Source: Corydoras sp. C115
Taxonomy: Eukaryota > Chordata > Actinopteri > Siluriformes > Callichthyidae
Assembly (NCBI GenBank): GCA_019802505.1
Contig: JAFMOC010000016.1
Coordinates: 1,576,001-1,640,000 of the forward strand
DNA: 64,000 nucleotides
Reading direction: 5' to 3'
A program made the position numbers and the translations under genes. This document shows positions 24,301 through 38,200 of the stretch, piece by piece. The notes beneath the pieces were generated by a model that had not been told where the DNA came from, made no database searches, and saw only the letters and a program-made list of their open reading frames with translations. Positions within the stretch are counted from its first letter, which is position 1. Every line of letters begins with the position of its first letter.

Positions 24301-27300
24301 TTAAAAATACAACTTACTGTTTAAGATTGAATTGATAGTCACATTTCAGATTAAAGTTTTTAACAGCTCCATCAAATTGAAATTGTTCCCTTCTTAACTT
24401 CTCACATGGTGTCATTTAAAAAAAAATGGCCCACTACTTTACCAAAATAGGAAAAGTTCTAGAAATTAAAAACAGATTCATGAATTGCAATTGTCAAAAT
24501 CATGTCATGAGCAGTCATCTAATGATGTTATATATTTTTATAAAGAATTTTAGTCAGAGAAACAATAATCTAGGATTATTACATTATAGGTTTTTCTAGT
24601 TTATATTATTAATGATAATGTAGTTTTAATAAAGTAGGATTCTTATATTCTTTTATTGTACCAATGACTACAAACAATTAGTTCAACACTTGTTACAGAT
24701 GATTTTTACTGTATTTTTTACTGAACCTTATTCTGTATTCCAGTCCTGCGGACTTGTAAACTGAAGATTTTTAAAATCATTGTTTAAACTGTGGGTCATG
24801 CACAAGGAAAACTCTTGCAAGAATAGGGAAAATATAAAAAAAGTTGCATGCATTATATCAACGTGCTCAAATGAGGAAACCAGTATTTAAGTGGGATATG
24901 TATGTGTGGGTGGGTGTGGAGCGGGGTTGCGGTTTAGGGTTCGGGTGATGGGGGGGTTGGCGGATATCGGGTGGCCATAGAGATGTCAGTAGATGGTAGG
25001 ACACTTGTTTTAACTTGTTAAAGGAAAATAATGTTGCCACACGCTTATCTCACCGAGGCAGGCAACTGACTTCCCACTGTTTCAAGCCCTCTTCCCTTGA
25101 GAAAAAAACAAAAGGAGTCGCATTACTTAACTCGGATGTTTGGGCAAAAAAGATTTAGGGCTTCAATAGAATTTCAACACTGAGGAGGATAGGTAAACAG
25201 AAAACAGCTACATATAAATATTTCGCAATTTACACTGAAGTAGTTTGTAGTAATAACCTACAGTGATCCTGCTGTCATGCGTGATAACCTCTCTCATATA
25301 ACATCTGCATGCTGTTCGAGATGTTTGTACTCACAGCTCACTGGTAGTGGAGGAGTTTCGAGACATGGCCTTTGGCGAGATGTCGAAGTCCGAATCAGAG
25401 CGGTATAGGAAGGACTCCCGCCGCTGGCTATGAGGAAAGTTACCCTGTAGGACCAGGCCAGAGCTTGGACTGACCTGAGCGTCCAGCACTCGCCCCACTG
25501 ATGGCCCATTCTCAACGTCAAAACTGCATCAGAGGGGAAAAAAGCAGAATTGAAGTGTCAAACATTTGCATAAGTCTAATAACTTTAGCTTAAACTATTT
25601 TTTTAGTAAATGACGGTTCACAGTAAGCTGGTCGTACTGAGCAATGAACCCTTGAATAAGGACAACTGATCCTGAAGCCTCTATTTCATTGTTTACAACA
25701 TAAATATTAATTAAATAATAAAAACAACTGACACAAAATGAGAAATTTCTTCAAAATGAGACAATACATGTTTAAGTTTAGGAAAATACCCTGGACAGCT
25801 CATCAGACCTTTGCAAGGCAGAAACAGACACATTTGTGCTTCCCACTGTGTCACTTGTTCATCTTGGTTTTAAAGTCACTGTTCACTACATATCCTGTTT
25901 TTTAAACTACAGTTTGGTATGCATCTTGGTTTTTGAGTCATGTTTGCTATGTACAGTATCTTGATTTTAAAATGACAGTTTGGTATGTATCTTGGTTTTA
26001 AAGTCTCAGGTTGAGCTTGTTTCTTGACTTTAAAGCTTTAGTTTAATTAATGCTTTGGATTAAAGCTCCAGGTTGGGTATGTACTTTTGTTTTGTTTTGA
26101 TCTTACTACCATAGTCACAGTTGGTTATTTGATTTTAAAATCATGCTTCAGTAAACTTACTTTAAACTTCATTTATTATTTTAAAAATATTTTAAATCAA
26201 ATAAATCTTCATACATTTAAATTCATATTTATTATTTACATATTAAATTTACACTATTGATTTATAGCACAGTTCATCAAAATGAAAAGCTGTAAAAATG
26301 TCATTTCAATGTGTTATATAAGAAAATAATTAAACATATTAACATTAGTGATTTAAAAACACGTCATTTGCCCAGAAATTAGTGATTTAAAAACACCTGC
26401 CTGAGAATCCTGCCTGAAACTGCGCTTTGGAACTGTGTTAGCTGGTGGCTCAGCCTTTGTGAAAAAAACACTTTAACCTTCAGTTGTCACAAATTCTGCC
26501 TTTGGATATGGGTGTCTGTAAATAACTTTGAATGCTAGACCTAATGGTGCAGTAATGAAACAGTTCATTGCTTTGGTGCTTTGGTGTGGCTGTAGGTTTT
26601 CATATTAACTGAGCAGCAGCTAGACACGGTACAAAGATTCAGCAGTTGGCCTTTAAACAGCCGCTGCTGCGTACAAACCTGCAACCACATGAACTCTGTG
26701 CAGATAAGATTACACAGCTAGGGCCTCAATACCAAGCTATGACATCTTCACTGCTTTTTCAAATATAGTTCCTGCACAATCTATCAGATTTTGGTTTTTT
26801 TAGGTTAATAATGTGAACACAGAACCTGAACTTAGTATAAGTGCTATTAATAATGTAAGCAAAAGCAGGAGGCTTAAAGACAGTACAGATACAGAGAAAG
26901 AAGGCTTTGTTAATGTATTTTTAGACCTGTAAACACCAAATAAATATAAAGTTATAACCAAACATAAATCCTCTGGTATGTTAAACAATGCTGTAATATC
27001 AGGTCATAATGTTGCATTACAATGTTATTTAAAGAACAGAGATCTGTGGGGAAAGATGAAATGATCTGGCTTGTAATTTTTCTTCTAGTTCAATCCAAAT
27101 ATTTGGGTTCTATGATTGTTTTGGGGTTCTATTTTGTTTGGGCCGTTCAAGGTATTTCAGATCAAACTCAGCTCAGATCAAACTACACATGACTTTCCAG
27201 ACCTTGTATTATGCACTAAAGCACTAAAGTCATTCTGAAACAGAAAAAAATAATAATTCCTAACAAATGTCAAAAATGGACGGCCAAGTGGTTGACTTTA

Positions 27301-30300
27301 TATACTTATAGCAACTGAATAAAACATTGGAATTCAATAATTATAAGGTGTTTCCAAATATTTTTGTCCATATACAGTATTCTACTTTGAGAAGTACAGA
27401 GTTTGTAATGTCATGGCAAGACCCAAACAATTGGGCAGTGGTAGGCTTGTGGTTAAGGGACCAGCCTTGCGACGTAAAAGGTCCACAATTTGATTCCCCG
27501 CTACCACCAAGTACTATGGCTGAAGTACTGTTGCGGTGGGCACCTAACCACAGTTACTCCCTGGGCGCCATATACAAGGCTGCCCACCACTCTGAGCATG
27601 TGTGCTTACTTCAATGCACGGATGGGTAAAATGTGGAGGACAAATTCCTCCGTGTGTCAGCACAGAAGGCATAGATCATCATTTTATTTTAAATTGATAC
27701 CTAAAATTTATGGTTATGCTTGTAAGATCATATGTATTTTGACAAAAAATATTTAAAAAAATTTCTTCAAAAATGCACTTTTCATGGCTTTCACCATCTG
27801 GTTTTCTACGACACTGATATCTTTAGCTATGATTTAACATGGCTCTGTGGCTCTATTCATAAATTTAAGCAGAAATGTTATGTAATCACTTCTGAATGAG
27901 ACCCATTTTATTCATGAGGAATGAGAGCACAAGAAATCATCCAATGAAAAAACAGAGCCATAGTGATGACGAGGTGGCACCCAGGCTCCCTGTAAGGGGG
28001 TGGGACTGACAACAGTGAAGGACTGTCTCATCTGAGCATCCTGGGCATTTTCAAAAGGAATGTAAATGATCAGTGTGCAGTGTGACGTAAGAGTGACGGA
28101 TGGTGCAACCGGGAAAGTCACATGGCATGACTGTGGAAAGCTATAAATAACCGACAGAGTGGGGTTCACTATTTATAGCGTCTCAGGTGAAGCAAAATTC
28201 AACCATCTTTGCAATGCTGTGTCTCCTTGGCATGCAACTGCTTTACAAATAAGCTTCTATTTTTAACTCCAGCATATACCCCCTCAAGCAACGGGGAAAA
28301 ACACTAGCTGTGTTCAGTTTAAGTGAAACACAGAAGTGTGATACATATGTGTGTTACCGTTTATTTTTAGTACCCTATGGAGGTTCTCTAAAAGATTAAT
28401 AGCACTCGCCACTGTGAGATCCCTAAGCAGTGAAGATGCTCTGGTTAAATCACCTCCATTGAGCTACTTATTCACAAATAATTGCATATATGATGCTTAC
28501 ATGTAAATGTCAATAATAATAAAAAAAAAAAATAATAATAATAATACTCACGAGAACATGGAAACTCCACATAGATGGGGATTCAAACCTGGATACCTAG
28601 TGCTGAGATCCCTATCCTTTCTGCTTGTGACTGTTCACTTACTACACATGAGTGTGATGGGAACCTCATCACACAAAGCTCAACAATCATTAAGAACCTC
28701 AGTGAAAAGGAATCCTTGTCATTCTCCTACGTCATGAAAATGGCAAGAAAATGGAACCTATCCATTTTCTTTTACTTAAATTCTTTTATTTAAATGACCT
28801 ACTCTGAAAAAAAGTATTTAAAATCATTGGAATAGCAAAATCTTTTGTGAATAAATAAACTGACTATGTTAAAAGTTAAGTCAGTTGAAGAACAGTTGGT
28901 GATCTGAGGTAAAACCTGAAACCTGGCTTTGCACAATTATTACAAAAACCTTTTATTATTTAAGCTAATAGAATAAAAAGGGTTCAATCCCAGGTTCCTG
29001 CCTTTACCACATGAACAAAAGTCTTTACATCCATTTTATTCTTTCTTATCCTTGTGTAAGTCCCAAGTTCGTTTCAGTAAGTAAACAGTGAGTGATCTGA
29101 AAGATTCAGACACCCTAGAACGTTTTGTAACATTAATACATGAACAGACTTTTATTTTAAAACATACTACACTTCCAGAGTTTAGTAATGAACATTGTTG
29201 TACTTGAGCCATATTTGCAGAATGATCAGTGTTAGGTGGAGTAGTACATTTATCAAGTAAGAAACAACTTTAAACTGCAGAGTTTCTATAACCATTTCTG
29301 GCATTCTAAATCAGTACAGTGTATTTTTTCTTGGTGACATCAGAAAAAGGATTATTTTTAAGTTATTTTAGTCATTTTTGCTCCACTTATTGTCCATGTT
29401 ATCGGTTCCATTTACAGTAAAGATGAACTTTGTAGTTCTACAATTACAGACTGTAGTCCATCTGTTTCTGGACTAAAGTACATAGTGTGTTAGTCCCCTT
29501 TACTCTGTTCTAATGGTCAGGACACCAATAGTAGCACCACAGAGCAGGTATTATATGGTTGGTGCATTATTCCTATCCCAGCAGTGTCACTGAGGTGTTT
29601 AAATGAAAGCACCACTGCTGCACTAGAACCCCCTCACTCCCTCATCAGTGTCACTGCAGAGCTGACAATAAAAAATCCACCACCCTAATTAAACCTATTT
29701 TCTGTGATGGTCCTGACCAATAGAGAACAGAGAATCAACAGGGCATTAACAAAAATCAGAAAACAGATGTAATACAGTCTATAAATGTAAAACTATGAAA
29801 TGCATCCATATGGTATGTGAAGAAAATAGACAATGTAGCAAGAAGAAGGTGTGTCCAAACTGTACTGCATTCCCCATTATTAAAGATAAACACGTTTATA
29901 ACTATCTCATATAAAGTAAAAGAGGCAACAAATCACTTTAACATAATGTTAATACATTTTCTTTACATGTCTGTGTATGTATGTGTATGCATATGTGTGT
30001 TTTGAGTATGTATGTGTACGTGTTTGTAGATTTACATGTTTTGGGAATGACAAAGATGGCTGAGATTTGAAATGAGTACATTAACTGGATAACACACAGA
30101 GGGAAGACAGACAGTATAGAGGTTTGGACATGAACAGGGAAGAGGTTTATATTGGCAGAAGAATGCTGAGGATGGAGCCACTAGGCAGGAGGAGGAGGTG
30201 GAAGATCAAAGAGGAGGATTATGGATGCGGTGCAGAAGGACATGCAAGTGGTTAGAGGAGGAAACGCAGGACAGAATGAGATAGAGAATGATGACCCACT

Positions 30301-32201
30301 GTTATGACACCTGTCAGGAACATCCAGAAAAAGATAAAGATGTATGTATATATGTGTATTCATATATTTGCGGATTGTATGTATACACGTGTTTACAAGT
30401 CCAAGGCTTTACATAATACACATACAAGTAACTGAACTTGATCAATCGAAATCTCACATCAAATCTAACACATTTAATATCTTTACCAGCTGCAATCTTT
30501 CTAAGCTTATCAAAGGCTCTGAGAGTCTTCAAATGATGGTTCAAGAGTCATGTCTATGTAACATTTAATCTAATATTAACACTTCCTTCTTCTTTTGGTA
30601 TTTAGTTATTAGCTGCACTGGCTTTTCACACAGTCTGTCAGCTGATTTTGCTCTACAAAGTAACTACAGTAATTGACCTACATAATTACCAGAGCTTGAT
30701 GTAACTGAGATTTAACCAGTCAGCTCATTCATTCATTCATTATCTTCCGCTTAATCCTCTATTAGGGTCGCGGTGGGGTTCCCCATGCCCATCCAGGGGA
30801 GAACGTCTCGGGTGCTGGGCAGATAGACCCAGGACAGGGCACCAATCCATCGCTGGGCACACACTCACTCACACAGACACACTCTATATGGGGCAATTTT
30901 GAGAATACAATTGACTTGATCCATGTTTTTGGACTGTGGGAGGAAACCGGAGAACCCGGAGGAAACCCACACAGACACGGGGAGAACATGGAAACTCCAC
31001 CCAGATGGGGTTTCGAACGGGAATCCCTAGCGCTGAGAGGCGAACGTGCTAACCACTAAGCCACCTTCCACCAGTCTGCTCAGTTTAGGTATATTTATTT
31101 AAAGGTTAAATCCCGTGTTAAATTTAAATGCAAAAGCATGCAACTTCAAAATGGCACTAACCTGAATATTTTGCCACTGACTGGTTTGCAATGTTATCTG
31201 ACAAAATGGATTTCAATTTAAACTTTAGTATGTGCATTACAAAACAATTTTTATCACTTTTTATTTTTGTTAATGGACCAACATGGTCTGAATGAGTTAT
31301 GACATCTTAAATAGGCAAAAAAGCTTTATTGACATTTTTTCTATTACAGTATTCCTGAGAGCTCAATTGAGAACTGTAGGAACTAGAGAAAAGAGCAAGA
31401 CATTATTTGTTCTTGACTGCAACCAGCTGTGTGACCTGAACAGATTTAAAACATCTTGCCCTCAAATCGATCAGTGGTTGATTTAAAAAAACATCTGGAA
31501 ATGCACGCATTTTCAGGTACAGTATAAAGCAGATGTGCCTACATGTCTATACATGATCCAGTTCAGGAACCAATACAGGGTTATAGTTCCTGCACAGTGG
31601 CCCAACAGTTATTTTTAGGGCTGTTAATCTTATGGTCAGTATTTCGGGACCTTAACCTCTGATCCATCACCTTTACTTGGACTATGCTATATTTTCTCAC
31701 TGTAGAAGATTAAATTACAGACGGATGCCAGAAAATATTTTTAAAAATGAGCAGATAAGGTGTAGTGCAGTCGATACTCTCCGGTGGTGGTCTGAGTGCA
31801 GTGTTGTGTTGAGTAGCATCATTAAGGATAGTACAGGGACTCATCCAGAACTCAGCGCTCGCCCGGATCCACTCTTCTCACTGCTGGGTCTGATTAAGCA
31901 CTCAGCAGATCCAGGCTTTTTTTGAACTGATGCATCGATCCTGATAGGACAGTGTGCATCACTTGCCAAGCAAAAGCAATTAAGTAGCAAAGAACCTGGT
32001 TTAATACATGGCTGGGGTAAGACTCAAGAGCAGACAGGAGGTAAAGAGGGCTGGTCTTTGATTCGCTGTGCAGATGTAGGTCTTATAGGCACGTTTTGAT
32101 AAACAACTGATTGGAACCTTAGGGGTGAAGCAAGTTCGACCACTTTCTCATCGAAGTAAAGTACATACAAGACCCTTTCTCTCTCTCTCTCTCTCTCTCT
32201 A

Positions 32202-32243
<42 letters not shown>

Positions 32244-35200
32244 TAGTAAAAAAATAATAAAAGCTTACTTGTTCAAGCTAAAACTTCAAACTTTGCTTTT
32301 GGATAATGTCCTTTATTAAGAAACTACTAAAGACGCATCTTTTTAACAAATACCATTTGTAGAGGAAAAAAAAAAAAAAGGTGTGTGTGTGTGGGGGGGG
32401 GGGGGGGGTGCAGGATCATAACGATCAGGTTTGATAATTCCACAGTGTAGCTGGTTTTCTTCATAACTACTGACTTGTGGTGTTCTCATTTGTAAGTCAC
32501 TTTGCATAAAAGCGTCTGCTAAATGACTAAATGTAAATGTAAGTGATGTGATCGTGCAACACATATCTTAAAATAAATTCCCTCCTGATTCATTAAATGT
32601 TCTGAATTTATTCTGTTGCTGCTTAGTCCCTTCATCAGTAATGATGAATGTGTCTGTAGAGCAATTCAAGCCTAAGCTATGACACTACCACCACCATGTT
32701 TCACAGATCAGCTTGTACATTTTATCTTCTCTTCCTCTTTTGGTCTTATCAGTTCATGAAACTGTTCATGAACGTTGTGCCTTTTATCAAGGTTCATTTC
32801 TTTTATTAGGACATTCCAAATTGTTATATAGAAATATTTTAGAAATACAATAAAGTGAAAGGTCTGAGGGAGGCTTTGTATTTATATGTAAGAATATAAT
32901 AACTTTTCACTTTATTCACGGCAGACAAACTTAACATGTCATTTTCACTAAATCCTAACGTTTTCATGAGCGGGTGTATTTTTGTTTAGAGTCAGATTTA
33001 GATGAAATGAAAAAGAGGTGGTTCCAGTTAATTTCTATGAGGACGTCACAACTGGGAAATGTTCGATAAAATTCTGAAACACACCCACAGGCAGATTACT
33101 TAAGCACACACATACACAAACGCACACACACATGCTAATATAAACAGTGACCACAAAGGCCTGTCACCATGCACAGCTCTGCGTCTGACGTCAGTTGTGG
33201 TTAAGTTTACTAGATAACATGAGATAAACCACCACAGAGACACTGAAATCTTATGAGACTTAGAGTTGTTTAAAATCTCCCTTTAACTGTTTAACTCTCT
33301 TAAATATGAGAGTTGGGTTACTGAGGCTGTGGTTCTCACGCACCCGCCTGTTTTCCCCTGCGATCAACCTAACGCCCAAGTCAGGATGTTCATATAGCCT
33401 GTTGTTGTAGAATTCCACCAGGTCGATGGACACGAAAGCAAAGTCAAGTTCAAAGTGCATTTACTTAAAATACAGACGAATAAGGTACATTATTACCAAT
33501 AAAGAAGACCAGTGTTAACATGAAGACCTTTTGCATAATGTAAGACTTCACAAGTTTTACTTAAGAACAATATGAAGGTTCAGAATTATCCATTAATCTT
33601 AAATTATGGACAATAGGAATTATATAAACAATCAAAAACACAGGATAACAGGGTGCCAGATATACAAACACATTCACTTCTAGTGGCCAGTCTGTATTGC
33701 CAAGCAGGTTCCTGAACTGTAAAGAAAACCAGTGCTTTAAGAGGAAAATTACACAGATAAAGGGAGAACATGCAAACTCAACACTAATTAGATTTGCACC
33801 ATCCGTATTAGAATTTAGACATAGGACATTTTTATGAAGCATGAAAGCTAACAATTTGGGAATGGCAACATTTATTTAAAGAGGAAATATAATTCATGCA
33901 ATTTCATTTTTTTTCTTCAAAAAAAGTTGTTTTGCAAAAGTTACAGTGATCTGACCCCTTCATAAATGTGAAATTCCACCAGGATGGACACAAAGCACAA
34001 ATAAAAGACAATTCCTGGTGAGTTTCCTGCCATTGAAAGCATACAATCACATCTTAAGGAATCCAGTCCCAAACGGCTCCCTTTAGTGTCATTATCCTAC
34101 TGCTTGCTCTCAGGCTTCATCCACATAACATACAAATCAGACGCCTTACGCTGAATCATTACGTCTGTTTGGGGTTCATTTAAAAAAAAGGTTTTCTTGG
34201 TAGTGAAGAATTCATATCAGAGAAGCTTGACGTGATATTTCACCATGAATGGGTTTCTCTGTGAACTATACCAAAAAGAATGACTGTACATTACTGTAAA
34301 TTACTACTACTATTATAGAACACTACTATCATTACTACTGCAATCATAAGAATAATTCATTCTAGGTTTTCTATTACGTGGTCTTTTTTAGGACACCCCA
34401 GGTTGTAGTCTCTGATTATAAACCAGCTTCTGAAAGTCTCTGAAAGAATTCAGATACTCAGCTCAGTCATCCAGTCATTTTAAACTGTATTAACCTGAAA
34501 CTGTCATCAGCACAGGACATCGGATGGACAGGAAGATACAGGGTTGTAAAATCTGGTTAAAAACAACAGGCATGATCAAACTTCCTGTCCATCTATAAGG
34601 CCTTAATATTTAGTTCTCACAGAGGGGAACTGTCCTGCTTTGCTGATGTGGTAGTGGGTGAACAACTGCACTGATCATGGACTCAAAGTGAAATGCCTAA
34701 AATAAATAAAGCAACATTACTGATAAGAAATTATTCACTTTAACTGAAAATTTTGTATCACAACTACAAACACATATAATATTAATAGTAATATTAATAA
34801 TAGCAATAATAATAGTAATAATTATTATGATTTATTTTTGTTAACAATGTGGTGTATGGTGGTGCAATGATTAGCAATTTGTTTTTGGTAAAACTTCCCA
34901 GACAGAGGGGTCCAGGTCCTTTTTGTGTAGAGGCATATTCTTATACTAAAATAACATTCGGTATTATTGATAATACTACACCCACTGGAGCTACAATAAT
35001 TACCATAATTACCACTACTACTACTTCTACAACTATTATTATCTCATCTCATTATCTTTAGCTTAATCCTCTATTATAGTTGTGCATGGTGGGACAGGTC
35101 CATGGTTTGTGGCCTGTGGGAGGAAACTGGAGAACCCGGAGAAAACCCATGTGGAAAATGTAAACTCCACCGAGAAAGGGATTCGAATATGGATCCTCAT

Positions 35201-38200
35201 TGCTGGCCACTACGCCACCGTGCCTCCCCACTACCATCATCACAACCAATATTACCATTACCATTACTTAAATTGATACTACAACTACTTCTACAATTTC
35301 TGACACAATTACTATCACCTTTAATACTACATAGCTGAGATGCACACTTGACCCCTACAAACAAAAATCAATCAGGTTGACTCTAAACTTACAGCACGAG
35401 CGTAAAGACATTTCCTTTAGAAAGTGTGCGCCCCCTACAAAAATGAATGAAAGAAACCAAAATGCAAAAAAGGGTGCATACCGATTTGGACATCAGCAGC
35501 TGCATGGACTGTGCTGACACTAGGGGGGATCAGTTCACTTTAGAAGCTCCTATAACGTGTGCAGAGACTGTTGTGGCCAGCACATATCATGGCTTACTAC
35601 CTGCTTTATCATTCGGTGGGGGAGAGCCGTCATGATGGCCAGTACAGTAAAAAAAAAAAGGAAAAACTAAACTCTGGGCGTGCCAAGCACTACTTACAAT
35701 TATCTCAATTATCTGCTGCCAAGTCAAGCCTGTACCACGAGCTTCCCAAATTAAACTGCGTTTCTCTGACGCAACATGATCATTCATTGTCCCAGCAATA
35801 AACATAATGATCTCCAGATGTATCTGCAGGTGTAACGAAACACAGATGCATCTGGGCCATAAGAGCTGCACAGCTACTGAGTTTGAACTACATGGCTAGA
35901 TGTTAAAAAGCCTTTAGCCATGTTACAAAAACAAAATGCAATGATCTGAAAATCTCACGAACCCGGGCGGCACGGTGGCTTAGTGGTTAGCACGTTCGCC
36001 TCTCAGCACTAGGGATTCCCGGTTCGAATCCCCTTCTGGGTGGAGTTTCCATGTTCTCCCCGTGTCCGTGTGGGTTTCCTCCGGGTTCTCCGGTTTCTTC
36101 CCACAGTCCAAATACATGGATCAAGTCAATTGAGTTCTCCAAATTGCCCCATATAGAGTGTGTTTGTGTGCGTGTCTGTGTGTGTGAGTGTCTGCCCAGC
36201 GATAGATTGGCACCCTGTCCTGGGTGTATCTGCACAGCTCCCGAAACTTTCTCCCCTGGATGGGCATGGGGAACTCCCCCCCGCGACCTTAATATAGGAT
36301 AAAGCGGAAGATAATGAATGAATGAATGAAAATCTCACAAACCCATTTTGAAATGAAATGATGGGGTGGCACGGTGGCTGAGTGGTAAGTAATCTGAGTG
36401 TCTCTCAGTGCTGGGGATCCAGGTTTGTATCCTGATCTGGGTTGAGTTTCCATGTTCTACCCGTTTTCATGTGGGTTTTCTCAGGGAGCAGTGGTTTCCT
36501 CCTACAGTCCAAAAACGTGGATTCAAGGTAAATTGCATGTTCTATATAGTGTGTGTCTGGGTAAGTGTGTGCACAGTGATGGATTGGCACCCTGTCGTGG
36601 GAGTATCTGCCCAGCACCCGAAAATTGCAAATCATTGCTTTCTTTTTTTAATATAATGTCCAAAGTTTTAAAGAATTGGGGTTGTACTGTTAATATAACA
36701 TCCTTTACCGTTATTACCATTGTAAATATTGCACTACGTTTACAATATTCTAAAATAATAATAATAGGTACAGTGGTTGACAGTCTCTCTTCACAGTAAG
36801 AGGAATAGGTTTTTTCTGCTTGGAGTTTGAATATTCGTTGCCGGCCTGTAATGGTTTCCTCTGGTTTCCTCCCTGTCCAAATACATGCAAAACGAGGGAA
36901 ACAGAAAATCTAAATTTCCTTTAGATATGAATGTGTGTGGGAATTTGTTTACTTATGTTTCTGGAATGTGATAGACATTCACTCGCTCGAGCAGATGCCT
37001 GCATGACCTGATAAAGATGAAGGCTTAGTAAGTTAAGGTAAATCACAATAATGAGTGTTAAATAGTTATAAATGTGGTTCTTTGAAATTACTCTTTAAAC
37101 GTGACATATGTTTTATATTTAATCATAATACAGTTCAGACAGAGGAGAAGCAACACTCTTTAGAATGGTGATAGAAAAGAAGCCTTGGATCCTGCAGCCA
37201 CCTGTGCAACAGAAACATGTGCTTCTAAATTAATTTGCATTAAAACCGAAGCAATAAAAGGACATCTAACGCTCAGCACTCTAATGTTACCAAAATCAAC
37301 AAAGCCAAGCGTGTGTGTACCAAGAACCCACTAAGCCTACACTAAGCATGCAAACTTCTTTTTTGTGATCGAAAAAAGAGAAGAAAAAAAAGAATTACCG
37401 CCTGCGTTTCTGTAAGATGTCGATTGGTCGGTTGACTGCACACGGTGAGCCACAGATATTCCCATTTCTCACTTTGAAGGAGTGGTCGGCAGGCGCCAAA
37501 AAGACGCAGTTAGTCGGCAGACTCATAGTTTTGTATCTCTTTCTAGTTTGGCCCCTGGGTTTGTCCTCCACTCTTCAGCGTTTCCTTTCGCAAGCCCATG
37601 AGGGCACACGTCGGTCTCACTGCTGACAAGTCAACACAAAAGAAGCCAAAGTGGCACGAGGACCGCATCGAAGTCCGAAGTGTTCAACATTCTCTTCTGT
37701 GGATGAACAGTTTAATAAGGCTTCAGCTGTTGAGCATGCTGCTGGCTAAACGACTTCTTGATCTCTTCCTGATACGAAGCCATGTGTGTGATTCTGGCTG
37801 TGAAGACTCAGCACATGCTTTACATGTGCACAAAGAGTCCGGCGCACAGCTCTGCTTTGAGTGAACGAACAAACCCCATCCAGACAGAGGCGGAGAGAGA
37901 AAAAAAACAACTTGCCCGACTTTCCTCCTGGTCGCTTCTCTTCCTGTGTTATTGTGTGGATCAGTAATGTGGTTGATCGTCTGCCCATGTTCTCTAAAGG
38001 GGCTTTCTTTCGTAATCTTCAGCCCCCTCGTTCTTCCCCCTTCACAGCTCCTCTGACGGATGAACTCATATGCGAATGAAGGCTCCCCACCCGATATAGA
38101 GTGCACGCCTGGGTGTCTCTTTGCGGCTGGGTGCACGTGTGTTTTAACGTTCTTGAACGACTGCCAATTGAACAGTGAGGTCACAGCACTAAAGGATGGG

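Noticed and set aside
24890..24975. Interstitial telomere repeat
   Set aside because: Only one TTAGGG-like unit is present; the rest is general G-richness.
32024..32206. Minus-strand frame beginning with an Arg-Glu repeat
   Set aside because: It is a translation of the (CT)n microsatellite.
35965..36034. tRNA-like sequence
   Set aside because: Box A and box B are present, but it is the head of a SINE, with SINE body, tail and target duplication. It is not a tRNA gene.
37723..38184. 153-codon open frame on the minus strand
   Set aside because: No domain, no splice logic, and several overlapping frames in both directions in a GC-richer patch. Better explained as promoter DNA of exon 1c.
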